Source: a gamma proteobacterium HTCC2207
GTDB taxonomy: Bacteria > Pseudomonadota > Gammaproteobacteria > Pseudomonadales > Porticoccaceae
Assembly (NCBI GenBank): GCA_905182265.1
Contig: CAJJAO010000025.1
Location: 1 to 64,000, forward strand
DNA: 64,000 nt
Direction: 5' to 3'
A program made the translations under genes and the position numbers. The first letter of the stretch is position 1. Every line of letters starts with the position of its first letter. Of this stretch, positions 1-9,679 are shown piece by piece. A model generated the notes under the pieces. It was not told where the DNA came from. It saw nothing but the letters and a program-made list of their open reading frames with translations, and searched no databases.

Positions 1-838
1 AACGTGCGCCTTCTGGGTAACGGCCTTTGATGTCGCCCCAAGGATCTTCGCCCATCTGCTTCATACCTAGTGATACGCGGTTACGCTCGCGATCAAACTT
101 AAGTACTTTAACGTCAATCTCGTCGCCTACATTGATCATCTCTGATGGATGCTTGATACGCTTCCAAGACATGTCAGTGATGTGCAACAGACCATCGATG
201 CCACCCAGATCAACGAACGCGCCGTAATCAGTAAGGTTCTTAATGACACCTTTGAGTGATGCGCCTTCTTCGAGGTTAGCTAGCAGCTCTTCACGTTCTA
301 CAGAGTTTGCACTCTCCATTACGGCACGACGGCTAACAACAACGTTGTTGCGCTTAGGGTCTAGTTTGATAACTTTAAATTCTAGTTCGATGTTTTCTAG
401 GTGTGTAATTTCGCGTAGTGGGCGTACATCTACCAGTGAACCCGGTAGGAACGCGCGCAAGCCACGAACATCAACAGTGAAACCACCTTTAACCTTACCG
501 GAGATAACGCCTGTAACCACTTCGTCAGCAACATGAGCTGCTTCGAGTTCGATCCAGGATTCTGCACGGCGGGCTTTTTCACGAGATAGCTTAGTGGCAC
601 CGAAACCGTCTTCTACGGCTTCTAGGGCTACTTGAACTTCGTCGCCAATGGCAACTTCAATTTCGCCTTTCTCGTTATAAAATTGGTCGGCGGGAATAAC
701 GCCTTCGGACTTAAGTCCTGCGTGGACGGTGACCCAGTCTTTATCGATATCGATAATTACGCCTGTGATAATGGCGCCGGGAGTCATCTCAACGGTTTGT
801 AGACTTTCTTCAAATAGTTCTGCGAAATTTTCGCTCAT
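1..838 (-). CDS. rpsA: 30S ribosomal protein S1, partial (C-terminus outside window)
   Basis: This open frame reads leftward from an ATG at 838 to the window edge, giving about 279 N-terminal residues, roughly half of a normal S1. The protein starts [13 protein letters not shown] and holds three consecutive S1 (OB-fold) RNA-binding repeats, at about residues 20-87, 105-171 and 190-260. The third carries the typical [20 protein letters not shown] signature. S1 binds mRNA on the small ribosomal subunit and helps initiate translation of weakly structured or SD-poor messages. The gene lies directly downstream of cmk, the conserved cmk-rpsA order of gammaproteobacteria. The ORF track misses it because it has no stop in the window. 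Confidence 0.97.
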   Translation of the reverse strand, partial: MSENFAELFEESLQTVEMTPGAIITGVIIDIDKDWVTVHAGLKSEGVIPADQFYNEKGEIEVAIGDEVQVALEAVEDGFGATKLSREKARRAESWIELEAAHVADEVVTGVISGKVKGGFTVDVRGLRAFLPGSLVDVRPLREITHLENIELEFKVIKLDPKRNNVVVSRRAVMESANSVEREELLANLEEGASLKGVIKNLTDYGAFVDLGGIDGLLHITDMSWKRIKHPSEMINVGDEIDVKVLKFDRERNRVSLGMKQMGEDPWGDIKGRYPEGAR

Positions 839-1008
839 GGGAAATACCTAAGTATTGACAGAGACGCAGCATGGGCTGTTCTCTTGGTTCCGCGTGGCCA
901 GTTTACGCGGGTCAGTTAAAATAGAGGCTTACAGCAATGTTAGCTGGCGATTGCTGCGAAGCCCGTTTTTGATGGATCTGCTATTTAGCATCTGCTAGAT
1001 AGAAAATT

Positions 1009-1686
1009 TTAGTTGGCTAGGCCTTTTATATAAACAAGGTTTAGCACGGTATCCATCACTTCTTGAATAGACAGTTCGGAGGTGTCTAACTCTATTGCGT
1101 CCTCAGCGGGAATCAATGGAGATGCATCTCGGCTCATATCTCGTTCATCTCTAGAGCGCACCTGCTCTTCGAGGGCGGGGAGATTAACATTTTCGCCCTT
1201 GGCAAGCAACTCTTTGTAGCGGCGCTGGGCCCGTTCTTCGATGCTGGCGGTGAGGTAAATTTTGAGCTGTGCCTGGGGGAAAACCACGGTGCCCATGTCA
1301 CGGCCGTCGGCCACTAGACCCTCTGCTGTGGCAAACAGACGCTGGCGAGCCAAAAGTGCTGCGCGAACGGGCTTGTGGGACGCCACTTGGGAGGCTAAGG
1401 CGCCGGTTTCTTCGGTGCGCAGCTCTTGGGTGACGTCTTCACTCTCGAGAAAAACACTCAGGCTGCCGTCTTTGGTGGTGCGAAAGTCGATGTCCATGTG
1501 GGCCGCTAGGGCACTGACGTCGATATGGTTAGCCAAATCAACGCTATGGCGCTTGGCTGCAAGACCTACCAGACGATAGAGTGCCCCGCTGTCGAGGTAT
1601 TTGAAACCCAATTTGGCGGCAAGTGCACGGCTAATGGTGCCTTTGCCCGCGCCGCTCGGCCCGTCTATTGCAATAATTGTTGCCAT
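1009..1686 (-). CDS. cmk: Cytidylate kinase
   Basis: This 225-residue protein has the usual length for bacterial CMP kinase. The P-loop GPSGAGKG lies at residues 8-15. The middle segment VADGRDMGTVVFP and the late segment RDERDMSRDASPL are CMP-kinase hallmarks, the latter forming part of the lid. It phosphorylates CMP and dCMP to the diphosphates in nucleotide salvage and mRNA turnover. The ATG at 1686 is preceded by AGGA at good spacing. It lies between tyrA-aroA and rpsA on the same strand and probably shares their transcript. A hairpin with a T-run on the opposite strand sits just upstream (see the entry at 1713). Confidence 0.97.
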   Translation of the reverse strand: MATIIAIDGPSGAGKGTISRALAAKLGFKYLDSGALYRLVGLAAKRHSVDLANHIDVSALAAHMDIDFRTTKDGSLSVFLESEDVTQELRTEETGALASQVASHKPVRAALLARQRLFATAEGLVADGRDMGTVVFPQAQLKIYLTASIEERAQRRYKELLAKGENVNLPALEEQVRSRDERDMSRDASPLIPAEDAIELDTSELSIQEVMDTVLNLVYIKGLAN

Positions 1687-1712
1687 GGATGTTCCTAATA
1701 AAGGGCTAATAT

Positions 1713-1740
1713 GAGCCTAGCTTTAAGCTCGGCTTTTTTA
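1713..1740 (+). terminator. Intrinsic-terminator-like hairpin on the plus strand, antisense to flanking genes
   Basis: AGCC-T-AGC-TTTAA-GCT-C-GGCT followed by six T residues forms a seven-pair hairpin with one internal mismatch and a U-tract when read on the plus strand. Both neighbours (tyrA-aroA and cmk) are on the minus strand, so the element faces against their transcription. On the minus strand the hairpin is preceded by A residues and has no T-run after it. It could stop antisense transcripts arising in cmk or rpsA. The function is inference. Confidence 0.4.
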
Positions 1741-1790
1741 GACGGAGTTTAAGACCGCTGCTGTTTTTAATAGTTACTCTGACTCCAACG

Positions 1791-4046
1791 CTATGATTCT
1801 ACTACTCTGAGCCCAATGCCTATCTGCTGGGCAAGACCCACAAAATTGGGGAACGATGTTGCCACATTATTGGCTTCGTGGACCACAATATCGCCGCTGG
1901 CTCGCAACGAGGCGATGGTAAAGGCCATGGCAATGCGATGGTCGTCGTGGCTCTGTACCGTGCCTGCGCCTATTTGGCCGCCGATAATACGAATACCGTC
2001 TGCGGTGGCCTGGGCGTCTATACCTAATGTCGCTAGGCCATCGGCCATGCTTTGAATACGGTCGCTCTCTTTAACACGTAACTCTTCGGCGCCGGTGAGC
2101 ACGGTCTCGCCCTCGGCACAGGCTGCTGCTACAAACAGCACTGGGAACTCGTCAATCGCTAAAGGCACCTGATCTTCGGGGATATTAATACCTTTTAAGG
2201 GGGCATAGCGTACGCGGATATCGGCTACGGGCTCGCCACCCACTTCTATGTTGTTGCTCAGGTCAATCTGGGTACCCATTTGGCGCAATATGTTAATTAC
2301 CCCTACTCTGGTGGGGTTAACGCCTACGTGGCGCAGGGTAATATCTGACCCGGGCACTATGGCTGCGGCGACCATAAAGAAGGCTGCGGATGAAATGTCT
2401 GCTGGCACATCAATACGGTTGGCGGTGAGTTTGCCGCCACCGTTTAGGGACGCTTTGCTGCCGTCGGTGGTGACTGAGTAACCAAAGCCGCGCAGCATAC
2501 GTTCGGTATGGTCGCGGGTTGGTGCGGGCTCTACTACTGAGGTTTGACCCTGGGTATACAGACCCGCTAAAAGCACGCAGGATTTTACCTGGGCACTGGC
2601 CATGGGCATGGCGTAACTTATAGGTTTAAGGGTCTGGCCGCCTTTGATTTTTAACGGGGGCCTGCCGCCCTCGGCGGTTTCTATGACTGCGCCCATTTCA
2701 CGCAAGGGGTCTGCTACTCGACCCATGGGCCGGCCGGACAATGAGGCGTCGCCGGTGAGTTCTGTGTCGAAGCTTTGGCCTGCTAATAGGCCGCTTAATA
2801 GGCGAATTGAGGTGCCGGAGTTACCTAAATACAGGGGTTTGCTGGGTGCTTTAAGCCCATGTAGGCCAACGCCATGAATCACTACACGACCTTTGTCTGG
2901 GCCTTCAATTTGCACCCCCATTTCACGGAATGACTGCAAGGTGGCTAGGCTGTCTTCGCCCTCTAAAAAGCCTGTCACTTCGGTCATGCCCTCGGCCAAT
3001 GAACCGAGCATTATGGAGCGGTGGGACATGGATTTGTCGCCGGGTACACGCAGGTCACCCTGGGCGTTACCGCCTGGGGAAACGATGTAATTGATGGTTT
3101 TTTCGGTCATGGGGCTCTGTATTCCAGTGTTTGTCGTCTTGCTCTCTAATATTTTGCCGAAGTGATTGCGGGCATCTCGGGCGCGGGTAAAGGTGCCCAT
3201 AAGATAGTCTTGGTCACCGGCTTCGATGGCGTTGCGCATGGCTGCGAAGTTGGCCATGGTCTGATCTAAGATGGTCAGAATGGCGTCGCGGTTGGCTAGG
3301 GCAATGTCTCGCCACATAACCGGGTCGCTGGCGGCGATGCGGGTAAAGTCGCGAAAGCCGCCGGCCGCATAGCGAAATATTTCACGGTTGTCGCCCATGG
3401 CCGCCAAGGTGTCGACGAGGGAATAGGCGAGAAAATGGGGTAGATGGCTGGTAGCTGCCAGTATTTCGTCGTGCTCTTTAACGTCCATGCTGGAGACTAT
3501 GGCGCCGGTGCCGGCCCACAGGTCGGACACCAGTTTTAGGTGCTTGGCTCCAGTGGTTTTATTGGGTGTGAGAATAATACGGTGGTCTACGAACAACTCG
3601 GTATTGGCCGCGGTAACACCGCTTTTTTCTGAGCCTGCTATGGGGTGCCCGGGTACTAACTGCGCTGGCATAGTAGAGTAAATAGCAGTGGCCGCCTCTA
3701 CGACTGAACCTTTTACGCTGGCGACATCGGTGATGCTAACGTCGGCTGATAGCAGTTCGAAACAGTCTTGCAATACGGCGGGGACGGTTAGGGTTGGTAC
3801 GCCTATTACTACTAAATCGCCCGCGGTTAACTCTTTGGCTATGGCCGCTAGGTTGGGCTCTGCACGGTCGATAACGCCCATTTGCAATGCTATTTCTAGG
3901 GTGGATTCTCGGCGGGAGATGCCGATAACCTGCTGTGCTAGGCCTTTTTTACGTGCAACGGCAGCCAAGCTAGACCCTATGAGGCCTAGGCCAACAATCA
4001 CTAAACGGTTGATGGTTGGCTTGGAACGCGCTGCATCTGTTGGCAT
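1791..4046 (-). CDS. tyrA-aroA: Bifunctional prephenate dehydrogenase / 3-phosphoshikimate 1-carboxyvinyltransferase
   Basis: This is a 751-residue fusion. Residues of about 13-305 form a prephenate/arogenate dehydrogenase with a Rossmann motif GLGLIG at 19-24 and the PGHPIAGSEKSG substrate loop. It oxidises prephenate towards tyrosine. Residues of about 315-751 form EPSP synthase, with DKSMSHR, GNSGTSIRLLSG and KESDRI, joining shikimate-3-phosphate and PEP in the common aromatic pathway. The join lies near a short linker that contains an internal methionine (MTEKTINYIV), which could serve as a separate start for the second half. The same fusion occurs in pseudomonads and relatives. It lies directly after pheA, without the hisC or serC genes often found there. 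Confidence 0.96.
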   Translation of the reverse strand: MPTDAARSKPTINRLVIVGLGLIGSSLAAVARKKGLAQQVIGISRRESTLEIALQMGVIDRAEPNLAAIAKELTAGDLVVIGVPTLTVPAVLQDCFELLSADVSITDVASVKGSVVEAATAIYSTMPAQLVPGHPIAGSEKSGVTAANTELFVDHRIILTPNKTTGAKHLKLVSDLWAGTGAIVSSMDVKEHDEILAATSHLPHFLAYSLVDTLAAMGDNREIFRYAAGGFRDFTRIAASDPVMWRDIALANRDAILTILDQTMANFAAMRNAIEAGDQDYLMGTFTRARDARNHFGKILESKTTNTGIQSPMTEKTINYIVSPGGNAQGDLRVPGDKSMSHRSIMLGSLAEGMTEVTGFLEGEDSLATLQSFREMGVQIEGPDKGRVVIHGVGLHGLKAPSKPLYLGNSGTSIRLLSGLLAGQSFDTELTGDASLSGRPMGRVADPLREMGAVIETAEGGRPPLKIKGGQTLKPISYAMPMASAQVKSCVLLAGLYTQGQTSVVEPAPTRDHTERMLRGFGYSVTTDGSKASLNGGGKLTANRIDVPADISSAAFFMVAAAIVPGSDITLRHVGVNPTRVGVINILRQMGTQIDLSNNIEVGGEPVADIRVRYAPLKGINIPEDQVPLAIDEFPVLFVAAACAEGETVLTGAEELRVKESDRIQSMADGLATLGIDAQATADGIRIIGGQIGAGTVQSHDDHRIAMAFTIASLRASGDIVVHEANNVATSFPNFVGLAQQIGIGLRVVES

Positions 4047-4120
4047 AGGGGTACCAGGTTATTAATGTTGATGGTGTGGCTCTTTATTACAAAATGCCCT
4101 TCATTAAAAAGTGCTCTTAA

Positions 4121-5206
4121 TTAAAGGACTGCTCGCGGATAGGACCCCAGAATCTTAATTTGCGCTACCGAGGTACTCAGCTCTGCCAATACGTCGGCAA
4201 CCGCTTTATCTTCGAGGTGCCCTACTAGATCGATAAAGAATACGTAGGACCATTTGCTGTTGCGAGACGGCCGGCTTTCTAGGCGTGTCATATCGACATT
4301 GTGACGACGGAATGGCTCGAGCAAGTCATGCAGTGCGCCGGGTTTGTTGTGCACAGACACGACTACGGAGGTGCGGTCGTCGCCACTGCGAGGCACTTCT
4401 TCGCGACCAATAATCAGGAAGCGAGTTGAGTTGTCTGGGCGGTCTTCAATTTTTTCCCACATTTTCTCTAGGTTGTAGAGTTCGCAGGCCATATCACCAG
4501 CAATGGCGGCGGAGTTCCACTCACCCTGCACGCGTTTGGCGGCTTCGGCATTGCTGCTCACGGCCACGCGCTCAATGTTGGGGTAGTTACTGTTTAGCCA
4601 CTGGCGACACTGAGCCAATGACTGGGCATGGGAGTACACCCGAGTGATGGTGTCTTTGTTGGTGTTGGGGCCGGTCATAAAGTGCTGGTGAATACGCAAC
4701 TCGACTTCGCCGCAAATCTTTAATGAGGAGTCCATAAAGCTGTCGAGGGTATGGCTTATTACGCCCTCTGTGCTGTTTTCGACTGGGACTACACCGTAGT
4801 TGCAGGAGCCGGCGAGTACTTCACGGAACACTTCGTCGATGGCGGCCTGGGGCACGCTGACGGCGGAGTCACCGAAGTGCTTTAGCGCGGCTTCTTGTGT
4901 AAAGGTACCTTCGGGGCCTAGAAACGCCACTTTAACGGGCTCTTCTAGGGCTAGGCAGGCGGACATGATCTGCCTAAATAGGCGTGCCATTTCTTCGTTG
5001 TCGAGGGGGCCTGCGTTTTCGGCCATGATATGACGCAGCACCTGAGCTTCCCGTTCGGGCTTGTAAAACACGTCGTCGCCTTGGCCTTTTTTGACTTCGG
5101 CAACCTGCTGGGCACAGCGGGCGCGGTCGCTGATGGCCTGCATGATTTGCAGGTCCAGCGCGTCTATCTTTTCTCTAAGGCCCAGTAGGGGGTTTTCTTC
5201 TGACAT
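4121..5206 (-). CDS. pheA: Chorismate mutase / prephenate dehydratase (P-protein)
   Basis: This 361-residue protein has the three P-protein modules in order. An AroQ chorismate mutase helix bundle covers about residues 5-90. Prephenate dehydratase covers about 93-270, with FLGPEGTFTQEAA and DNSTRFLIIG. A C-terminal ACT regulatory domain covers about 280-355 and has the ESRPSRNSKWSYVFF phenylalanine-sensing motif. It makes phenylpyruvate from chorismate and is expected to be feedback-inhibited by phenylalanine. Its start is five bases after the gyrA stop, so the two genes are probably co-transcribed. It feeds the branch opposite to the TyrA domain encoded next. Confidence 0.97.
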   Translation of the reverse strand: MSEENPLLGLREKIDALDLQIMQAISDRARCAQQVAEVKKGQGDDVFYKPEREAQVLRHIMAENAGPLDNEEMARLFRQIMSACLALEEPVKVAFLGPEGTFTQEAALKHFGDSAVSVPQAAIDEVFREVLAGSCNYGVVPVENSTEGVISHTLDSFMDSSLKICGEVELRIHQHFMTGPNTNKDTITRVYSHAQSLAQCRQWLNSNYPNIERVAVSSNAEAAKRVQGEWNSAAIAGDMACELYNLEKMWEKIEDRPDNSTRFLIIGREEVPRSGDDRTSVVVSVHNKPGALHDLLEPFRRHNVDMTRLESRPSRNSKWSYVFFIDLVGHLEDKAVADVLAELSTSVAQIKILGSYPRAVL

Positions 5207-5211
5207 ATGCC

Positions 5212-7890
5212 CTATTCCTCTGGTGCAGCTTCTTCGCTGTCGCCGTCTGTGGTTTCGTTATCAACTGCATCTGAAACTTCACCGCTAACGTCTACTTCGC
5301 CCTCTATAACTTTCGCTTCGCCCTCGATGACTTTCGCTTCGCCTTCTATAACTTCCTCTTCCTCTGGCTCAGCAATACGGGCCAGACTTACGAGATTTTC
5401 ATTGTCTTTCAGGCGAATAATACGAACTCCCTGGGTGTTACGGCCAACGACAGAGACTTCGTCACCTCTGGTGCGAACCATGGTGCCCTGATCTGAGATA
5501 AGCATTATCTCGTCACCAGAGAACAGCTGGGTTGCGCCTACTAAAGGCCCGTTACGTTCGCTGGCTTGAATGGCAATCATGCCCTTGCCGCCACGACCTT
5601 TAGTGGGGAACTCTTCTACTTTGGTGCGCTTGCCGTAACCGTTTTCACACACGGTTAATAGGAAGCCGTCTTCTTCTGGTATGACCATTGAGATCACGGC
5701 GTGACCCTCTGGCAGACGCATGCCGCGCACACCTTTAGACACTCGACCCATGGCGCGGGCGTCGGTGCTGGCAAAGCGCACGGCCTTGCCTTCAGAGCTA
5801 AACAGCATGACGTCGCTGTTGTCGTCAATAATAGCGGTGCCGACCAAGTGATCGCCTTCAACCAAATCTACCGCGCGCAAACCGACGCTACGGGGACGAG
5901 AATACTGCTCGAGACTGGTCTTTTTAATGGTGCCGTTGGCGGTTGCCATGAGTACAAACTTGTCGGCGCTGTATTCTTCGACGGGCAATATGGAGCTAAT
6001 GCGCTCGCCTTCATCAAGAGGCAGCAGGTTAACCACCGGGCGACCGCGAGAGTTGCGACCGGCCACGGGAATCTGGTAGACCTTGAGCCAGTACACTTTA
6101 CCCAAGTTGGTAAAGCACAAAATAGTGGCGTGAGTGCTGGCTACTAGCAAGTGCTCTACAAAATCTTCGTCTTTAACCGCAGTAGCAGACTTGCCTGTGC
6201 CGCCGCGACGCTGGGCCTGGTAGTCTGACAATGGCTGAGTTTTGGCATAGCCACCGTGGGAAATGGTTACTACACGGTCTTCTTCAGTGATCAGGTCTTC
6301 AACCGTCAGGTCGTGCATAGATTCGATAATCTGGCTACGACGCTTGTCGCCAAACTCTTCGACAACAGCTTCTAGCTCTTCACGAATCACGGTCATTAGT
6401 CTAGTGAGGTCACCCAGAATATCTTGATACTCGGCAATCTCTTCTAACTTGACTGCAAACTCTTCGATAATCTTGTCGTGTTCCATACCGGTGAGACGGT
6501 GCAGGCGCAACTCGAGAATGTCTTTGGCTTGCTCTGGAGACAGGTAATACTTGCCGTCGCGCAGACCAAACTGCTCTTCTAGCCATTCAGGTCTTGCGGC
6601 GTCTGGGCCCGCACGTTCTAGCATGGCAACCACTGAACCTGGGTTCCAGCCTTGGGCTATCAATGCTTCACGGGCATCTGCTGGGGTTGTCGATTTCTTA
6701 ATGAGTACAATAATCTCGTCGATATTGGCCAGTGCAATGGCGAAGCCTTCCAATGTATGGGCGCGTTCACGGGCCTTACGCAGCAAGAAAATCGTTCTGC
6801 GTGTGACGACTTCGCGGCGGTGACGAACAAAGGCTTCGAGCATCTGCTTAAGATTGAGAATGCGCGGCTGGCCGTCGACCAGTGCTACCACGTTAATACC
6901 AAATACATTCTGCATCTGGGTTTGTTGGTACAGGTTGTTAAGAACAACCTCACCTACTTCACCGCGCTTAATTTCGATAACAATGCGCATGCCGTCTTTG
7001 TCGGACTCATCACGCAGCTCGGAGATACCTTCTAGCTTTTTCTCTTTTACTAATTCGGCAATACGCTCAATGAGGCGTGCCTTGTTTAGCTGATAAGGGA
7101 TCTCTGTGACGATTATGGTTTCGCGCTTGGTCTTTTCGTTGACTTCAATGTCGGCAACGGCGCGCATATAAATGCGTCCACGGCCTGTGCGGTAGGCCTG
7201 AATAATGCCTGCTTTACCATTGATGATTGCGCCGGTGGGGAAATCTGGACCGGGGATGTATTCCATCAGTTCGTCGATGGTAATTTCGGGGTTTTCGATA
7301 AGAGCCAGACAGCCTTTAACCACTTCGGTCAGGTTGTGGGGCGGAATATTGGTGGCCATACCTACGGCAATACCGGAGGAGCCATTCACTAGCAGGGCCG
7401 GCACACGGGTTGGCATAACCACGGGAATCTGTTCGGTTTCGTCGTAGTTAGGCGCAAAGTCGACGGTGTCTTTTTCAAGATCTTCGAGCAGCATATGGGC
7501 AATTTTGGTCATGCGGATTTCGGTGTATCGCATGGCCGCCGCTGAGTCACCGTCTACGGAACCGAAGTTACCCTGACCGTCTACCAGCATGTAGCGTAGG
7601 GAAAATGGCTGGGCCATACGAACGATTGTCTCGTAAACCGCAGAGTCACCGTGGGGGTGATACTTACCGATCACGTCGCCTACAACACGGGCAGATTTCT
7701 TGTAAGCCTTGTTCCAGTCGTTGTTCAGCTCACTCATGGCAAACAGAACGCGCCTGTGCACTGGTTTTAGACCATCGCGAACATCGGGCAGTGCCCTGCC
7801 GACGATGACACTCATGGCATAGTCGAGATACGACTGCTTGAGCTCGTCCTCAATATTAACCGGAACAATTTCCTTCGCTAAATCACCCAT
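5212..7890 (-). CDS. gyrA: DNA gyrase subunit A
   Basis: This 892-residue GyrA has an N-terminal breakage-reunion domain with the catalytic tyrosine in [10 protein letters not shown]. The quinolone-resistance region reads [19 protein letters not shown], with serine at the position equivalent to E. coli 83 and glutamate at 87. The GyrA box [10 protein letters not shown] and six beta-pinwheel repeats follow. GyrA works with GyrB to introduce negative supercoils. The C-terminal tail is acidic and contains near-identical seven-residue repeats ([21 protein letters not shown]), encoded by 21-bp DNA units at about 5290-5355. It is divergent from mtaD across a 308-bp gap. Confidence 0.98.
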   Translation of the reverse strand: MGDLAKEIVPVNIEDELKQSYLDYAMSVIVGRALPDVRDGLKPVHRRVLFAMSELNNDWNKAYKKSARVVGDVIGKYHPHGDSAVYETIVRMAQPFSLRYMLVDGQGNFGSVDGDSAAAMRYTEIRMTKIAHMLLEDLEKDTVDFAPNYDETEQIPVVMPTRVPALLVNGSSGIAVGMATNIPPHNLTEVVKGCLALIENPEITIDELMEYIPGPDFPTGAIINGKAGIIQAYRTGRGRIYMRAVADIEVNEKTKRETIIVTEIPYQLNKARLIERIAELVKEKKLEGISELRDESDKDGMRIVIEIKRGEVGEVVLNNLYQQTQMQNVFGINVVALVDGQPRILNLKQMLEAFVRHRREVVTRRTIFLLRKARERAHTLEGFAIALANIDEIIVLIKKSTTPADAREALIAQGWNPGSVVAMLERAGPDAARPEWLEEQFGLRDGKYYLSPEQAKDILELRLHRLTGMEHDKIIEEFAVKLEEIAEYQDILGDLTRLMTVIREELEAVVEEFGDKRRSQIIESMHDLTVEDLITEEDRVVTISHGGYAKTQPLSDYQAQRRGGTGKSATAVKDEDFVEHLLVASTHATILCFTNLGKVYWLKVYQIPVAGRNSRGRPVVNLLPLDEGERISSILPVEEYSADKFVLMATANGTIKKTSLEQYSRPRSVGLRAVDLVEGDHLVGTAIIDDNSDVMLFSSEGKAVRFASTDARAMGRVSKGVRGMRLPEGHAVISMVIPEEDGFLLTVCENGYGKRTKVEEFPTKGRGGKGMIAIQASERNGPLVGATQLFSGDEIMLISDQGTMVRTRGDEVSVVGRNTQGVRIIRLKDNENLVSLARIAEPEEEEVIEGEAKVIEGEAKVIEGEVDVSGEVSDAVDNETTDGDSEEAAPEE
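5290..5355 (-). repeat. 21-bp tandem repeat coding the acidic GyrA tail
   Basis: Three 21-bp units (plus-strand form TCGCCCTCTATAACTTTCGCT, varying by a few bases) encode VIEGEAK-type heptads near the GyrA C-terminus. The unit length keeps the frame. Repeat expansion near the 3' end of a gene matches other loci in this window. Confidence 0.7.
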
Positions 7891-8198
7891 AATTTATCAT
7901 TATTCCCTGATTTTAATGTGCGTTTGTCTTGCGTTAATCGTGCGTTGACCGCTCGCTAACTACCGGTTAATGGCGGCTAGTCACATCACCATTAAACGTT
8001 CTTGGGGAGCATTAAAAACGAGCCTTTAAAAAGCCCGCTAAAACACCTAAATATAAGCCCTTTTACTACCCCTAATATGGGCAAAATATTAACACAGTTA
8101 TAGGGGGCTTTTCTCGCTTTTATTGCCCCTAAAACACCTATATAACTTAAACCGCAGAAAAAACTGGGTATACTCCAAAAGCTGACTCAGGAGTGGAC
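7891..8198. other. Divergent intergenic region gyrA / mtaD
   Basis: About 308 bp separate gyrA (minus) and mtaD (plus). The region is AT-rich, with runs such as AAAATATTAACACAG, and must hold the promoters of both genes. I see no convincing open frame, riboswitch or terminator. I could not pick out a -35/-10 pair with confidence. Confidence 0.5.
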
Positions 8199-9515
8199 AT
8201 GCAAGCGACAAAAATAGACTTATTAATCCATTGCAAATGGATTATTCCCATCGTTCCAGAGAATCAAATACTAGAAAACTGCAGCCTGGCTGTAGACGCT
8301 GAAAAAATCATTGGTATATACCCCCGAGTCGAAGCGGAAAAGCGTTTTGAGGCTGCCCATGTTGAGCATTTAGACGACCATGTTGTGATGCCAGGGCTGG
8401 TTAATGCTCACGGCCACAGTGCCATGACATTGCTGCGTGGTTATGCCGATGATTATGCCCTGCGCCCCTGGCTTGAAGACCATATATGGCCAGCCGAAGC
8501 CACCCATGTGAGCGAAGAGTTTGTGCGCGACGGCACCAATATCGCCATGGCTGAGATGATCGCCAGTGGCACCACCTGCTTTGCGGATATGTATTTTTTC
8601 GATGAGGCCATCGCCGAAGCTGTGCGCAGTGCCGGCATGCGCTGCCAGATTGGCTTTACGGTAATCGACGCACCCACGGCCTACGGTAAAGACGCTAATG
8701 ACTACATTCACAAAGGGTTGCGCCTCAATGACAAGTACAGTGGCCAGTCACTGATTAAAGTGGCCTGCGCACCCCATGCTCCCTATTCGGTGTCTGACGA
8801 TGCCATGCAGGTTATCTCGACCTATGCCAATGAGCTGGATATGGCTATTCATATTCACTGCCATGAAACCGCCGGTGAAGTTAGCGAGTCTCTGGAGCAA
8901 TACGGCTGTCGCCCTCTGCAGCGCCTGTGTAATCTTGGCCTGCTGTTACCCCAGACGCAGCTTGTGCATATGACCCAGATAGCCCCTGAAGACATTAAGC
9001 TGGTGCAGGACCATAACTGCCATGTTGTGCACTGCCCTGAGTCCAACCTTAAGCTTGCCAGTGGCTTTTGCCCTGTGTCTGAGCTTATGGATGCGGGCAT
9101 TAATGTGGCTCTAGGCACTGACGGCGCGGCCAGCAACAACGACTTAGATCTATTTAGCGAACTCAAAACCGCAGCACTACTAGCCAAGGGCGTAGCCAAT
9201 GACCCCTCGGCCCTGAATGCCCACGCAGCGCTGCGCATGGCCACTATTAATGGCGCTAAGGCTCTGGGTTGGGACGATGAGATTGGTAGCTTAGAGGCGG
9301 GTAAGTCAGCGGATTTTATAGCTGTTAAAATGGATTCTATCTCTCAGCAACCGCTGTATAATCCGGAGTCACAGCTGGTTTATACCAATGTGGGCCACCG
9401 GGTGAGCCACAGCTGGGTCGCTGGCAAACCTCTACTCGCAGACGGTGAGTTAACGACACTCAATAAGCACAGCTTGATCCAGACGGCCAATGAGTGGCGT
9501 AACAAAATTCTATAA
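8199..9515 (+). CDS. mtaD: 5-methylthioadenosine / S-adenosylhomocysteine deaminase
   Basis: This is an amidohydrolase-family metalloenzyme of about 438 residues. The metal-binding HGHSAM motif lies near residue 72, followed by HIHCHETAGE, HCPESNLKLASG and ALGTDGAASNND, all typical of the MTA/SAH deaminase branch. It deaminates methylthioadenosine to methylthioinosine in nucleoside and methionine salvage. The ORF track starts at a GTG (8193), but ATG at 8199 is preferred because CAGGAG sits six bases upstream. The order mtaD-ubiG-mupP-yciK next to gyrA matches Pseudomonas, although mtnA is missing here. A 17-bp repeat array follows the stop. Confidence 0.93.
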   Translation: MQATKIDLLIHCKWIIPIVPENQILENCSLAVDAEKIIGIYPRVEAEKRFEAAHVEHLDDHVVMPGLVNAHGHSAMTLLRGYADDYALRPWLEDHIWPAEATHVSEEFVRDGTNIAMAEMIASGTTCFADMYFFDEAIAEAVRSAGMRCQIGFTVIDAPTAYGKDANDYIHKGLRLNDKYSGQSLIKVACAPHAPYSVSDDAMQVISTYANELDMAIHIHCHETAGEVSESLEQYGCRPLQRLCNLGLLLPQTQLVHMTQIAPEDIKLVQDHNCHVVHCPESNLKLASGFCPVSELMDAGINVALGTDGAASNNDLDLFSELKTAALLAKGVANDPSALNAHAALRMATINGAKALGWDDEIGSLEAGKSADFIAVKMDSISQQPLYNPESQLVYTNVGHRVSHSWVAGKPLLADGELTTLNKHSLIQTANEWRNKIL

Positions 9516-9532
9516 TGGTAGTTTGGCTGAGC

Positions 9533-9634
9533 GGCACTTTGTCTAAAATGGCGCTTTGTCTTAAATGGCGCTTTGCCTAAAATGGCAGTTTGTCTAAAGT
9601 GGCACCTTATCTAAAACGACACTTTATCTACAGC
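9533..9634. repeat. Intergenic tandem array, six 17-bp units
   Basis: Six consecutive units of exactly 17 bp follow the pattern GGCACTTTGTCTAAAAT with one to four changes each. They lie between the mtaD stop and the ubiG start. The array has no obvious open frame and no strong hairpin. Confidence 0.85.
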
Positions 9635-9679
9635 GACACTCGAGCTGAAAGTAGCTCTTAAAAAAACCGGAACAAGCTA

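Noticed and set aside
5701-6147. Plus-strand 148-aa ORF inside gyrA
   Set aside because: It is a shadow of the well-supported gyrA reading frame with no independent support.
7891-8198. SAM or SAH riboswitch before mtaD
   Set aside because: No aptamer-like pairing pattern could be drawn; the region is AT-rich and unstructured by eye.
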